Assembly (NCBI GenBank): GCA_022510505.1
Contig: JAFLTL010000009.1
Span: 17,313-81,312 of the forward strand
Source: Muribaculaceae bacterium
Lineage (GTDB): Bacteria; Bacteroidota; Bacteroidia; Bacteroidales; Muribaculaceae
Length of the DNA: 64,000 nt
Reading direction: 5' to 3'
A program made the position numbers and the translations under genes. The notes beneath the pieces were generated by a model. It did not search any database and was not told where the DNA came from. It saw nothing but the letters and a program-made list of their open reading frames with translations. Positions 11,113-20,605 of the stretch are shown here, in pieces (positions within the stretch are counted from its first letter, which is position 1; every line of letters starts with the position of its first letter).

Positions 11113-12627
11113 ATGATATTTTCAAACATTCTCATCTATTTTGTTGTAATTCCTGTTGTGATGCTGGGAGCTTTGGCATTGTGCAGGAACATCAAGTGGA
11201 TTCGCACGGTGGCTGTAGTTGGCTCACTAATGCTCATCGGACTTTCGATTTGGGTGCTGTGCGATTATCTTGACAACCGAGCAGCCGGCAATATGGCCGA
11301 AATGCTTTGGGTTGGCTCCTATCCATGGTTTACCCCATTAAACATCAATCTTGCAGTTGGTGTCGACGGTATATCGATCGTAATGTTACTTTTATCGTCG
11401 ATAATAGTGTTTGCCGGGTCCTTCGCATCATGGAAAATCGAGCAGCCAAAAGAATTTTTCCTGTGGCTGATTCTTCTTTCAACCGGTGTCTTCGGTTTCT
11501 TTATCTCGATTGACCTGTTCACGATGTTCATGTTCTATGAAGTCGCTCTTATACCGATGTATTTGCTTATCGGTGTTTGGGGAAGCGGGAACAAGAACTA
11601 TTCAGCGATGAAACTGACCCTAATGCTCATGGGAGGTTCGGCATTCCTGATGCTTGGATTGATTGGCATATATTATCATTCGGCCCCTGAAGGAGGACAA
11701 TTGACATGGAACATTCTCGAAATCGCTCAGAATGCCAGCATAGAAAAAGGATGGCAATATTTCCTCTTCCCACTGACATTCGTTGGTTTCGGAGTTCTTG
11801 GAGCGATGTTCCCGTTCCACACATGGAGTCCCGACGGTCATGCCTCGGCTCCGACAGCGGTGTCAATGTTGCATGCAGGAGTTCTGATGAAACTTGGAGG
11901 TTACGGGTGCTTCCGTGTGGCAATGTATCTAATGCCTCAGGCTGCTAATGATCTTGCGTGGATTTTCTTGATACTGACAGGCATATCGGTTGTTTACGGT
12001 GCATTCAGCGCATGTGTTCAAACTGACTTGAAATACATCAATGCCTATTCATCGGTTTCTCACTGCGGACTGGTCTTGTTCGCAATTTTAATGCTCAACA
12101 CTACGGCAATGTCGGGTGCCATCATGCAGATGCTATCTCATGGATTGATGACAGCTCTCTTCTTTGCCTTGATTGGAATGATATATGGCCGAACCCACAC
12201 TCGTGACGTTCGTCAGATGGGAGGTTTGATGAAAATCATGCCGTTCTTGGCCGTTTGTTATGTCATCGCGGGTTTCGCATCCTTAGGTTTGCCCGGATTG
12301 AGCGGATTCGTTGCTGAAATGACTATCTTCGTTGGCTCTTTCCAAGATTCCGATTTCTTCCACCGTTTCTTCACAATTCTGGCATGTTGTTCGATTGTAA
12401 TCACAGCGGTTTATATCCTGAGAGTTGTTGGGAAACTTCTTCTTGGTCCGGTTCAGGACAAGCACCATTTGGAACTGACCGATGCCACGTGGTGGGAACG
12501 CACCTCGACAGTCACCCTTATTCTGTGTGTGGCTTTCATCGGATGTTTCCCCAACTTCTTCATGAACCTGATTGAGTTCACATTTAACCCCGAATTTTTC
12601 CGAGCTCTGATGCCGGCAGTCAATTAA
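11113..12627 (+). CDS. nuoM: NADH-quinone oxidoreductase subunit M
   Basis: Second antiporter-like proton channel of complex I, 504 residues and about 14 membrane helices. Marks are FMFYEVALIPMYLLIGVWG with the key glutamate, FPFHTWSPDGHASAPTAVSMLHAGVLMKLGGYG, and GLPGLSGFVAEMTIFVG near the C-terminus. It starts at ATG 11113, 31 bases after nuoL. Confidence 0.97.
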   Translation: MIFSNILIYFVVIPVVMLGALALCRNIKWIRTVAVVGSLMLIGLSIWVLCDYLDNRAAGNMAEMLWVGSYPWFTPLNINLAVGVDGISIVMLLLSSIIVFAGSFASWKIEQPKEFFLWLILLSTGVFGFFISIDLFTMFMFYEVALIPMYLLIGVWGSGNKNYSAMKLTLMLMGGSAFLMLGLIGIYYHSAPEGGQLTWNILEIAQNASIEKGWQYFLFPLTFVGFGVLGAMFPFHTWSPDGHASAPTAVSMLHAGVLMKLGGYGCFRVAMYLMPQAANDLAWIFLILTGISVVYGAFSACVQTDLKYINAYSSVSHCGLVLFAILMLNTTAMSGAIMQMLSHGLMTALFFALIGMIYGRTHTRDVRQMGGLMKIMPFLAVCYVIAGFASLGLPGLSGFVAEMTIFVGSFQDSDFFHRFFTILACCSIVITAVYILRVVGKLLLGPVQDKHHLELTDATWWERTSTVTLILCVAFIGCFPNFFMNLIEFTFNPEFFRALMPAVN

Positions 12628-12649
12628 GTAATCATTCACATTTAAAGCA

Positions 12650-14119
12650 ATGGATTATTCACAGTTTTGGGCAATGAAGCAAGAGATGGGTGTTCTCATC
12701 GTCTTCTTCCTAGTGTTCCTCTATGACACATTCATGCCCAAAAGGACCTTAAAAGCGACAGCGTGTTTCACTTGCATAACGTTTCTGTTGTTCACAGTAG
12801 CAGGATTCTTTGACTTCATGACATGTCGCACCTATTCGGCCTTTTCAGGGATGTATGTTACTTCCCCCGTTATAGTTGCAATAAAGAACATTCTTAACTT
12901 GGGTGTGTTCATCGTCCTGGTACAATCGGCAAAATGGGCTAATTCAGATGTCATGGCCATTAGACGTGGTGAGTTCTATGAACTGCTGTTGATAACACTC
13001 TTCGGAATGTACCTGATGATATCGGCACGTCATTTCTTGCTCTTTGTCATCGGTCTCGAAAGTGCTTCACTTCCTTTGGCTGCAATGGTTGCATTTGACA
13101 AGAACCGGTATGAAAGCCACGAAGCTGCAATCAAATATATTTTGACTGCGGTCTTCTCATCGGCGATTTTCATGATGGGACTGTCATTTGTATATGCTCT
13201 GAGTGGTTCACTCTACTTCAGTGATATTTATGCATCATTGTCCACAACACCTTCATGGCTTCTGGTAACAGCTTTGGCATTTGTAATAGCCGGAATGGGG
13301 TTCAAGCTTTCGCTTGTTCCCTTCCACCTTTGGACTGCCGATGTTTATCAAGGGGCTCCCACCACAGTTACTTCCTACCTTTCAGTAATATCAAAGGGTG
13401 CTGCAGCATTTGCACTCTTAGTGATACTGGTACAGGCATTTGGTCTGTTTTACTCCGACATTTGGGAATGGATGTTATATGCTTTGATAATACTGACTAT
13501 CACTATCGGAAACCTTTTTGCAATTCGCCAAAAGAATATGAAGCGTTTCCTGGCATTTTCATCAATCTCCCAGGCGGGCTACATCATGCTTGGCATCGTT
13601 GCCATGAATGCAACCGGAATGGCATCACTGATGTACTACATTCTTGTCTATATATTCAGTAACTTGGCAGCCTTTGGTGTCATCAGTGCAATTGAAAACA
13701 ATACCGGACTTGTGAATATGAACGACTACAATGGATTGTATAAGACAAACCCGCGCTTGTCGTTTGCAATGATGCTTGCAATGTTCTCGCTGGCAGGAAT
13801 TCCTCCTTTCGCAGGATTTTTCAGCAAATTCTTTATCTTCACAAGTGCAATTCAACAGGGAAGCATTCCTATTTACATATTAGTTTTAGTTGCTTTGATC
13901 AACACTATTGTTTCCCTCTACTACTATTTGTTAGTTGTGAAAGCGATGTTTATCAATCCTGACGACTGCAAAATTGCTCCGTTCAAATCGGCGGCGCCCG
14001 AACGTTTGGGGTTATGGCTTTCTGTAGCCGGAATCTTATTCCTTGGTTTGGCAAGTCCGGTTTACAACTACATTCTGGACATAGCTCAGTCGAGTCCGTT
14101 GTTCTCGTTCATTCCTTAA
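12650..14119 (+). CDS. nuoN: NADH-quinone oxidoreductase subunit N
   Basis: Third antiporter-like proton channel of complex I, 489 residues. Family marks are FVIGLESASLPLAAMVAFDK, FKLSLVPFHLWTADVYQGAP, and AMFSLAGIPPFAGFFSKFFIF. It is the last gene of the nuo-atp-nuo block and is followed 29 bases later by a GC-rich hairpin that should end the transcript. Confidence 0.97.
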   Translation: MDYSQFWAMKQEMGVLIVFFLVFLYDTFMPKRTLKATACFTCITFLLFTVAGFFDFMTCRTYSAFSGMYVTSPVIVAIKNILNLGVFIVLVQSAKWANSDVMAIRRGEFYELLLITLFGMYLMISARHFLLFVIGLESASLPLAAMVAFDKNRYESHEAAIKYILTAVFSSAIFMMGLSFVYALSGSLYFSDIYASLSTTPSWLLVTALAFVIAGMGFKLSLVPFHLWTADVYQGAPTTVTSYLSVISKGAAAFALLVILVQAFGLFYSDIWEWMLYALIILTITIGNLFAIRQKNMKRFLAFSSISQAGYIMLGIVAMNATGMASLMYYILVYIFSNLAAFGVISAIENNTGLVNMNDYNGLYKTNPRLSFAMMLAMFSLAGIPPFAGFFSKFFIFTSAIQQGSIPIYILVLVALINTIVSLYYYLLVVKAMFINPDDCKIAPFKSAAPERLGLWLSVAGILFLGLASPVYNYILDIAQSSPLFSFIP

Positions 14120-14148
14120 AAGGAGATCGAGACTATATATAACGCAAA

Positions 14149-14171
14149 GAGCGCCGTAAAACCCGGCGCTC
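14149..14171 (+). terminator. Hairpin terminator of the nuo-atp-nuo transcript
   Basis: The 8-base stem GAGCGCCG (14149-14156) pairs exactly with CGGCGCTC (14164-14171) across a 7-base loop. It begins 29 bases after the nuoN stop. There is no long T run immediately behind it, only a pyrimidine-rich stretch, so it may also act by stabilising the 3' end. Confidence 0.7.
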
Positions 14172-14304
14172 CTCCACGTTTCAACTATTTATTTATGAGA
14201 GCCTTAAAACCAAGTATCACTACTGAGTATTAAGGATGAGGGATGTTTAAATAATTAAAATCTCTGTTTCATTACCTAATATAATAACAAAAAGGGAGCC
14301 CGAT

Positions 14305-14318
14305 ATATTGTTCAATAT
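14305..14318. promoter_or_regulatory. Small palindrome upstream of the UmuC-type polymerase
   Basis: ATATTG-TT-CAATAT is a perfect inverted repeat of 6 bases per arm, 53 bases before the polymerase start. It could be an operator for a damage-responsive repressor, but it is AT-rich and short, so chance is possible. No clear TAnnTTTG box is seen in the same gap; the nearest match, TAAATTGC around 14344, is incomplete. Confidence 0.3.
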
Positions 14319-14371
14319 CTTATAAAAAGATTAAAAAAATACTAAATTGCACGAGTAAAGTTCAAAAAGAG

Positions 14372-15664
14372 ATGTGGTGTTGCGTGGATTGCGATAATTT
14401 CTTTTGTTCGTGTGAGAGGGTGTTCCGCCCCGATCTCGTCAACACTCCCGTTGTTGTATTAAGTAACAACGACGGATGTGTCATTGCAATGTCACGTGAG
14501 GCAAAAAAGATGGGAATTAAAATGGGTATCCCCTATTACCAGCTACTTGAAGAGTATCCTAAAAACAACATCACGGCTTTCTCATCAAACTATGTACTTT
14601 ATGGCGATCTCTCAGCACGAATCATGTCGATTCTTCGCAAAGAAGCGCCACTAGCCTACCAATATTCCATTGACGAAGCTTTTCTGAATCTTTCGGAGAT
14701 AGAAAATTCAAAACTCAAACAATGGGGTGAGGAACTTTCGAAAAAGATTCTGAAATGGACCGGTCTTCCTGTCAGTATCGGCATTGCCCGGACAAAAACA
14801 CTTGCAAAAGTTGCCGTTAGATATGCAAAAAAATATCAGGGCTATAAAAAGTGTTGCTGTATCCTGGACGAAAAACAAAGAAAAACAGCCTTGGAGGGGT
14901 TCGCAACAGAGGATGTATGGGGAATAGGACGACGCCTGAAGGCCTCGTTGGAAAACTTTGGCCTCACAACCGCCCTTCAATTTGCCAATGCACCGAAAAG
15001 CTGGATCAGAAGAAAATACCATGTAACCGGCGAAAGGACATGGCGTGAACTCAACGGCGAGGACATCATTGACACAGTCGAGATGAACGGTACTCGCAAA
15101 AGTATTCTGACAAGTCGCAGCTTCCCCAGGAATATAAATTCAATTGAAGAGTTACGAACAAATGTGTCTAATTATGCAGCACGGTGTTCGGCCAAACTTA
15201 GAAAGCAGAATTCAGTTTGTTCAATGGTGACAGTTTTTGTCCAAAGCAATCCATTCTGCAAAGAGCTCCTTCAATATTCAGGTTCCTTGACGGGATATTT
15301 TGCAACGCCAACATCATCGACGCCTGAAATCGTGCAAAAGTCAACGGAACTGTTGAAAAAAATTTATCATTCCGGAATATATTACAAAAGAGCCGGTGTA
15401 ATGGTAAGCGATCTGTCATCGGCAACTTCAATCCAGACCGATTTATTTTTCTATAATCCTGAAAAAAGAAAAAAATTAGATTCAATATCGAAGACTATCG
15501 ATTATTTGAACAATCGGTTGGGAGACGATTCGGTCATTCTTGCATCACAACAGTACAAAGAAACCGGTGCCGATGGAAAACATTTAAAATTCAGTCATGC
15601 AATACATCGATCGTTAAAGTCGCCCGACTATACCACTCGACCCGGAGACTTTCAGGTTATTTAG
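14372..15664 (+). CDS. umuC: Y-family DNA polymerase, UmuC/DNA polymerase V type, without umuD
   Basis: Translesion DNA polymerase, 430 residues, expected to copy past damaged bases during a stress response. The N-terminal catalytic block reads VDCDNFFCSCERVFRP, then VVVLSNNDGCVIA, and the palm motif YSIDEAFLNL carries the acidic pair. A helix-hairpin-helix region includes EDVWGIGRRLKASLENFG. Near the C-terminus QTDLF (residues 355-359) resembles a beta-clamp-binding motif. No umuD-like gene adjoins it, so the usual UmuD partner must be encoded elsewhere or be dispensable. The start is ATG 14372. cdaA begins 25 bases after its stop and may be co-transcribed. Confidence 0.93.
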   Translation: MWCCVDCDNFFCSCERVFRPDLVNTPVVVLSNNDGCVIAMSREAKKMGIKMGIPYYQLLEEYPKNNITAFSSNYVLYGDLSARIMSILRKEAPLAYQYSIDEAFLNLSEIENSKLKQWGEELSKKILKWTGLPVSIGIARTKTLAKVAVRYAKKYQGYKKCCCILDEKQRKTALEGFATEDVWGIGRRLKASLENFGLTTALQFANAPKSWIRRKYHVTGERTWRELNGEDIIDTVEMNGTRKSILTSRSFPRNINSIEELRTNVSNYAARCSAKLRKQNSVCSMVTVFVQSNPFCKELLQYSGSLTGYFATPTSSTPEIVQKSTELLKKIYHSGIYYKRAGVMVSDLSSATSIQTDLFFYNPEKRKKLDSISKTIDYLNNRLGDDSVILASQQYKETGADGKHLKFSHAIHRSLKSPDYTTRPGDFQVI

Positions 15665-15689
15665 ATATTAACTGTTAAAACAACATTTG

Positions 15690-16469
15690 ATGGCGTTTGG
15701 AATTAAAGATATATTAGACATAATCCTCGTAACATTCCTGCTCTTTTATCTCTACAAACTGATGAAAGAATCGGGTTCAATCAACATCTTCTATGGCGTT
15801 CTTGCATTTATTGGGGTGTGGATTTTGGCCTATGTCATTCTCGACATGAGATTGACAGGCACCATCCTCGATAAGTTCATGAGCATTGGACTGATTGTGC
15901 TGGTCATTTTGTTTCAGGACCAGCTGAAACGATTCCTTGTAGACTTAGGGTCAGGAAAGAAATGGAAAGTGCTAGGGTCAATTTTCTCAAAGCATGGACA
16001 AGAAGCCGACAAAGAGGCAAAAAAAAGAAAGATTGTCATGCCAATTGTCTATGCATGCATGAATATGTCCAGAAGCAAAACCGGCGCGTTAATTGTAATT
16101 GAACAGAATGTTTCGTTGAAGGATTATGAGAAAACCGGCGACGAAATTGATGCGAGAGTTAATCAACGCATCATAGAGAACATCTTCTTCAAGAACTCCC
16201 CTCTTCATGACGGAGCCTTGATATTGTCCCATGGCAGACTTGCATCGGCTGGATGCATCTTGCCAGTTAGCCATTCCACCGATTTGCCAAGGTCACTTGG
16301 TTTAAGACACCGATCGGCTTTAGGGATTTCCGAGGTGACCGATGCCTTTGCAATAGTAGTTTCCGAAGAAACAGGAGGCATATCCTATGCCCATCGAGGG
16401 GTATTGACTTCAAAAGTCAGCAACACGGAACTCGAGCACCAGCTTTCGCAACTTAATTTTGCATTGTAG
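15690..16469 (+). CDS. cdaA: Diadenylate cyclase CdaA
   Basis: Membrane-bound enzyme that joins two ATP molecules into the second messenger c-di-AMP. The 259-residue protein has three N-terminal membrane helices (about residues 8-80) and a C-terminal DAC domain with the catalytic motif HDGALIL and the nucleotide motif LRHRSALG. The ATG at 15690 is preferred to an overlapping TTG three bases earlier. The usual cdaR partner is not adjacent. Family knowledge links c-di-AMP to potassium and envelope homeostasis; nothing in the neighbourhood shows the target here. Confidence 0.95.
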   Translation: MAFGIKDILDIILVTFLLFYLYKLMKESGSINIFYGVLAFIGVWILAYVILDMRLTGTILDKFMSIGLIVLVILFQDQLKRFLVDLGSGKKWKVLGSIFSKHGQEADKEAKKRKIVMPIVYACMNMSRSKTGALIVIEQNVSLKDYEKTGDEIDARVNQRIIENIFFKNSPLHDGALILSHGRLASAGCILPVSHSTDLPRSLGLRHRSALGISEVTDAFAIVVSEETGGISYAHRGVLTSKVSNTELEHQLSQLNFAL

Positions 16470-16529
16470 TATAAACTTTAGGACAATCTAATACGTTAAA
16501 TTATAAATTACCTGAATAAATAGAATAAC

Positions 16530-17099
16530 ATGGAAAAGGAAAAAATACAACCAGGAAAATATGTTGAGTTGGTTTACGACCTCTATGAAGTTTCAGCTGA
16601 AGACGGCGAGAAATTAGTTCATCAGGTTGACCCCGCCGACCCTGAAAAAATTATTTACGGAGTAACACCGGGAGTGATTCAACCTTTGGAAAGGGCTTTG
16701 CAAGGACTGACAGTTGGTGATGAATATAAGGTTTTCGCTAACGCTGAAGAAGCTTTTGGCCCCTATGATCCTGAACAGGTTGTTGAACTTGAGAAATCAA
16801 TATTTGAGATTGACGGCAAATTTGATGAAAATGGAATAAAGCCGGGAGAAGCAGTACCAATGATGACTGCTGACGGATATCGCATTACAGGAATTGTATT
16901 GGAAGTAAGTAAAGAAAAGGTTAAAATGGACTTCAATCATCCATTAGCCGGCAAGAATGTTCGATTCAAGGGTAAAGTGCAAGCCGTTAGAGAAGCTACT
17001 CCTGAAGAACTCCAGCCGGTCCACGGATGTGGTTGTGGATGTCATGACGAGGGGTGTGAACATGACGGATGTGGTAACGGTTGCGGAGGTTGCCATTGA
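16530..17099 (+). CDS. slyD: SlyD-type FKBP peptidyl-prolyl isomerase with metal-binding tail
   Basis: Folding helper of 189 residues with an FKBP domain interrupted by an insert-in-flap chaperone domain, as in SlyD: VELVYDLYEV, GVIQPLERALQGL and FNHPLAGKNVRFKGKV are visible. The C-terminal 25 residues are extremely rich in Cys, His and Gly (HGCGCGCHDEGCEHDGC and onward). In E. coli SlyD a similar tail binds nickel and assists hydrogenase maturation. With a urease operon about 2.5 kb away on the other strand, a nickel role is plausible but inferred. A strong terminator follows. Confidence 0.93.
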   Translation: MEKEKIQPGKYVELVYDLYEVSAEDGEKLVHQVDPADPEKIIYGVTPGVIQPLERALQGLTVGDEYKVFANAEEAFGPYDPEQVVELEKSIFEIDGKFDENGIKPGEAVPMMTADGYRITGIVLEVSKEKVKMDFNHPLAGKNVRFKGKVQAVREATPEELQPVHGCGCGCHDEGCEHDGCGNGCGGCH

Positions 17100-17126
17100 A
17101 TTTGTAGCGTAAAGAAATAAATCCAA

Positions 17127-17163
17127 GTCCCTTCTAAGGTTAGTTGCTTAGAAGGGACATTTT
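17127..17163 (+). terminator. Intrinsic terminator after slyD
   Basis: A perfect 12-base stem, GTCCCTTCTAAG (17127-17138) against CTTAGAAGGGAC (17147-17158), with an 8-base loop, is followed by ATTTTAT. It sits 27 bases after the slyD stop and separates slyD from the PLP-enzyme genes. Confidence 0.88.
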
Positions 17164-17190
17164 ATAATGATATAACCCCACGATTTTCAT

Positions 17191-17198
17191 TAAATTTG
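17191..17198 (+). promoter_or_regulatory. Candidate -7 promoter box for the PLP-enzyme pair
   Basis: TAAATTTG matches the Bacteroidetes TAnnTTTG box and lies 20 bases before the ATG at 17218, just after the slyD terminator. No good TTG/TTTG element is seen 19-21 bases upstream, so this rests on the -7 box and position. Confidence 0.5.
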
Positions 17199-17217
17199 CG
17201 TAATTAAATGAAAATAG

Positions 17218-18390
17218 ATGAAACAACAAACCAAAGCTATACATAGCAAATTCCCATCAAAAGATGCTTATGGGTCGCTGAGCATGCCGGTGTATCACAC
17301 TGCAGCCTACGAATTTGACGATGCCGATTCGATGAGTGATGCCTTTTGTGGTCGCGTTCTTGTTCCCGATTATTCAAGGGTAATGAATCCAACGGTCATG
17401 TTTCTCGAACAAAAAGTGAGGGATATCACAGGCGCGAAAGATGTGATAGCACTAACATCGGGCATGGCAGCTATCAGCAACACATTCTTAGCTTTGACCA
17501 GTACCGGTAAAAACATAGTGACATCACGTCATCTCTTTGGAAACACTTTCGGACTGCTGGTAAATACTCTGGGTCGTTTCGGAGTGGAGACCAGGTTCAC
17601 CGACTTGACAAACATTGAAGAAGTAAAAAAATTGGTCGACGATAACACATGTTGTGTTTATCTTGAGATTATCACCAATCCGCAGATGGAAGTCGCCAAT
17701 CTCAAAGCACTAAGTGAGATAACAAAAGCACATAACATTCCATTAGTAGCCGACACAACTATCATTCCTTTCACGGCATTCAATGCCTCGAATCAAGGTG
17801 TCGACATCGAGATTGTTTCCAGCACCAAATACTTGTCGGGTGGTGCTACCTCTTTGGGAGGATTAATAATAGATTATGGTAATTTCCCTGAATTCAATCG
17901 TAGAATTCGGTTTGAGATGTTGTTTAACATAGGGGCTTACATGACGCCCCACGCTGCCTACATGCAGACTCTCGGTCTTGAAACATTGAGTGTGCGATAT
18001 GCTGTCCAATCGAAGAACGCTCTCGAATTGGCAAGAAAACTTAAGACTCTTCCCGCCATAAAAAGAGTGAACTATGTTGGACTGGAAGACAATCCTTATC
18101 ATGAAATAGCTTGTCAACAGTTCGGTGAAACTGCCGGAGCAATGTTGACCATTGACTTGGAGAGTGAAGAAGCTTGCAAAAAGTTCATAAACAGCTTGAA
18201 ATTGATTAAAAGAGCCACTAATCTCTTTGACAATAAATCGCTCGCCATACATCCTTCAAGTACAATCTTCGGACCATTTTCTGACAAGCAGAAAGCCGAG
18301 ATGGATATTCTTGACACCACGATTCGCCTCTCGATAGGTTTGGAAGACGTCGATGACCTATTCGACGACATAAAACGAAGCCTAAGTTGA
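17218..18390 (+). CDS. Cys/Met-metabolism PLP enzyme (sulfhydrylase / gamma-synthase / gamma-lyase family)
   Basis: PLP enzyme of 390 residues that would act on sulfur amino acids or their O-acyl-homoserine precursors in the cytoplasm. The PLP lysine is K204 in SSTKYLSGGAT. Other family marks are LTSGMAAISNTFLAL near residue 80, the active-site tyrosine region PDYSRVMNPTV, and LSIGLEDVDDLFDDI at the C-terminus. Sequence reading alone cannot separate O-acetylhomoserine sulfhydrylase, cystathionine gamma-synthase and methionine gamma-lyase. The next gene, 62 bases on, is a MalY/PatB-type C-S lyase, which supports a transsulfuration or sulfur-release role. Confidence 0.88.
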   Translation: MKQQTKAIHSKFPSKDAYGSLSMPVYHTAAYEFDDADSMSDAFCGRVLVPDYSRVMNPTVMFLEQKVRDITGAKDVIALTSGMAAISNTFLALTSTGKNIVTSRHLFGNTFGLLVNTLGRFGVETRFTDLTNIEEVKKLVDDNTCCVYLEIITNPQMEVANLKALSEITKAHNIPLVADTTIIPFTAFNASNQGVDIEIVSSTKYLSGGATSLGGLIIDYGNFPEFNRRIRFEMLFNIGAYMTPHAAYMQTLGLETLSVRYAVQSKNALELARKLKTLPAIKRVNYVGLEDNPYHEIACQQFGETAGAMLTIDLESEEACKKFINSLKLIKRATNLFDNKSLAIHPSSTIFGPFSDKQKAEMDILDTTIRLSIGLEDVDDLFDDIKRSLS

Positions 18391-18452
18391 TATGATATAT
18401 TTTAATAACACCCTAATGTATTAATGAAGATGTCAATTATATTAAAACAGAA

Positions 18453-19640
18453 ATGAAAGAGAAGAAATTTGATTTTGATGAAATAATTGAGCGCAGAGGT
18501 TCAGGAGCATTGAAATATGATGCCCTTCTTGAGCGCTACGGCAATCCCGATTTGTTACCATTATGGGTTGCCGACATGGATTTTGCGACACCTTCATTCA
18601 TCGTCGACGCATTGAAGGAAAGAATGGAGCACCCGTTATTTGGATACACTGTTCTCCCCTCGACCCTTTGGTCTACTGTCAGCAAGTGGATAGAAGACCA
18701 CCACAATTGGAAAGTTGAAGAAAAATGGCTGACTTATATCCCCGGCATAGTCAAAGGGATTGGAATGGTGATAAATGTTTTCACGGAACCCGGGGATAAA
18801 ATCATTATTCAACCCCCGGTGTATCACCCGTTCCGTATTGTTCCAGAGGAAAACGGACGTCAGATTGTCTATAATCCTTTAATTGAGAATTCGGATGCTA
18901 CTTACTCTATGGATTTTGAAAACCTTGAGAAGGTTATAGATGAAAAATGTAAGATTTTGATTTTGTCGAATCCTCATAATCCGGCTGGAATAATCTGGGA
19001 TGCTGGCACACTTAGAAAATTAGCCGAAATATGTCACAACAATAATATTCTTGTGATATCAGATGAGATACACAGCGATATGGCTCTTTTCGGGAAAAAA
19101 CATATTCCTTTCGCTACAGTTAGCGACATTGCTGCTCAGAATAGTATAACATTCGGTGCTCCATCAAAAACCTTCAATATTGCGGGGATAGTCAGTTCTT
19201 ATGGGATTGTCCCAAATAAAAAAATACGGGATCGCTTCTTCAATTGGCTAAAAGCCAATGAATTCAATGATCCGGATATTTTTGCGCCAATAGCAACAAT
19301 TGCTGCCTTTAAAAAGGGAGAACAATGGCGCCGAGAAATGTTGCATTATGTAGAAGACAATATAGAATATCTTATTGATTATTGTAAAGAAAATATACCT
19401 AAGATCAAGCCGTTACGACCCGATGCATCTTTCCTTGTTTGGCTTGACTGTAGGAAACTGAAGAAGAATCAAAAGGAACTAAATGAACTTTTTGTTGAGA
19501 AGGCCGGTTTAGCACTTAACGACGGAGCCATGTTTGGAAAAGAAGGGGAAGGCTTCATGAGACTGAACGTCGGCCTTCCCCGTAAATTGTTATCAATCGC
19601 TTTGGAGCGATTGAAACAGGCTGTTGATAATTTCTCCTAA
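18453..19640 (+). CDS. MalY/PatB-family PLP C-S beta-lyase
   Basis: Class I/II aminotransferase-fold enzyme of 395 residues. The family marks LPLWVADMDFATPSFIV, NPHNPAGIIWD, ISDEIHSDMALFGKKHIPFA and the PLP lysine K239 in GAPSKTFNIAGI match cystathionine beta-lyases of the PatB/MalY group, which cleave cystathionine or cysteine to a thiol, pyruvate and ammonia. It follows the other sulfur PLP enzyme. Its stop codon overlaps the stop codon of the oppositely oriented urea transporter gene, so the two transcripts converge with no space for a terminator. Confidence 0.9.
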   Translation: MKEKKFDFDEIIERRGSGALKYDALLERYGNPDLLPLWVADMDFATPSFIVDALKERMEHPLFGYTVLPSTLWSTVSKWIEDHHNWKVEEKWLTYIPGIVKGIGMVINVFTEPGDKIIIQPPVYHPFRIVPEENGRQIVYNPLIENSDATYSMDFENLEKVIDEKCKILILSNPHNPAGIIWDAGTLRKLAEICHNNNILVISDEIHSDMALFGKKHIPFATVSDIAAQNSITFGAPSKTFNIAGIVSSYGIVPNKKIRDRFFNWLKANEFNDPDIFAPIATIAAFKKGEQWRREMLHYVEDNIEYLIDYCKENIPKIKPLRPDASFLVWLDCRKLKKNQKELNELFVEKAGLALNDGAMFGKEGEGFMRLNVGLPRKLLSIALERLKQAVDNFS

Positions 19641-20581
19641 CTCTGCACTGTATTTAATTTATAGGCCGGTAAAAGGAACAGCCAGGTAGTGATACAGAAA
19701 GGACCTGTCAATGTTGGTAAACCGTAGGGTGTGAAGAAAGAATCCATTCCCGCCTGAACAAATACAGTAGCTATAATCGCCATCAGTGTCCATAGTGCAG
19801 TTTTAAGGCCCGGCTTATAGAAAGTACATCCAACAGCTATCCCTGTCAAGACCGGTGAGAATCCAAATAGTCCATTGGCGATATCATTAGGATCGGCCTC
19901 AAATAGAATTGCTATCGCAAGTGAAACGGCTGATGCTATAGCAGCCCACATGCATGCCCATCGACTGCAAACCGCTAGAGCCACAAGAAAGAAGATTCCT
20001 GTCACCCATGAATTAATCAGGAACACTTGAGAGATGCCTTTTAGCCAATAAATCACAAGTTGTCCAAACGAAGTGTCAAGAACAAAATCGAAATGAATAT
20101 TCAGCTGTGGCATTGACAAACCTGATGGGTCGGTTGGTAAGCCATGCATCATGCGGGAAGCGTAAAGGAAGATCCATGTCATGAAAACAAACGGAAATGT
20201 CAATGAATTGCATTTCCATGGAGCCATTACGTTATTGAATCCTGTTCTAACCCATGATGTCATGGCAGCACAAATTACCAATGCGAGCCACATTAACCAA
20301 GTATTTGCAAGGAATGTCGGGAATGCACAACCCACCAGGGTACCATTGAAGCCGAACAACCCAGCATCAAAATCAGTGCTTTTAGGTTGTAGCAGATAGC
20401 CCGACAGAGTAGCTACTACAGCACCTACAATAGCACCATAGGCAACCTGAGGGATATGGTTCTCATAGGATCCCCAGAAGATACCGGCGAGAAACAACAA
20501 CCCGGTCCAAGCGCTTTGCTGAAACATCACTTGCCCTATGCCTGTGAATGTCGCTTTGCAAGGATTCAGAATCTTTATCAT
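19637..20581 (-). CDS. Urea transporter (UT family)
   Basis: Membrane channel of 314 residues that lets urea into the cell. The twofold-repeated UT signature is seen as GLFGFNGTLVGCAFPTFL in the first half and GLFGFSPVLTGIAVGCTF in the second, with about ten hydrophobic segments. It is the last gene of the urease operon, 24 bases after ureD, so urea uptake and hydrolysis are co-expressed. Its stop codon overlaps that of the PatB-like gene. This family is distinct from the acid-gated UreI channel of Helicobacter. Confidence 0.93.
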   Translation of the reverse strand: MIKILNPCKATFTGIGQVMFQQSAWTGLLFLAGIFWGSYENHIPQVAYGAIVGAVVATLSGYLLQPKSTDFDAGLFGFNGTLVGCAFPTFLANTWLMWLALVICAAMTSWVRTGFNNVMAPWKCNSLTFPFVFMTWIFLYASRMMHGLPTDPSGLSMPQLNIHFDFVLDTSFGQLVIYWLKGISQVFLINSWVTGIFFLVALAVCSRWACMWAAIASAVSLAIAILFEADPNDIANGLFGFSPVLTGIAVGCTFYKPGLKTALWTLMAIIATVFVQAGMDSFFTPYGLPTLTGPFCITTWLFLLPAYKLNTVQS

Positions 20582-20605
20582 ATCATTAATTTTAGTTGAT
20601 TATTA

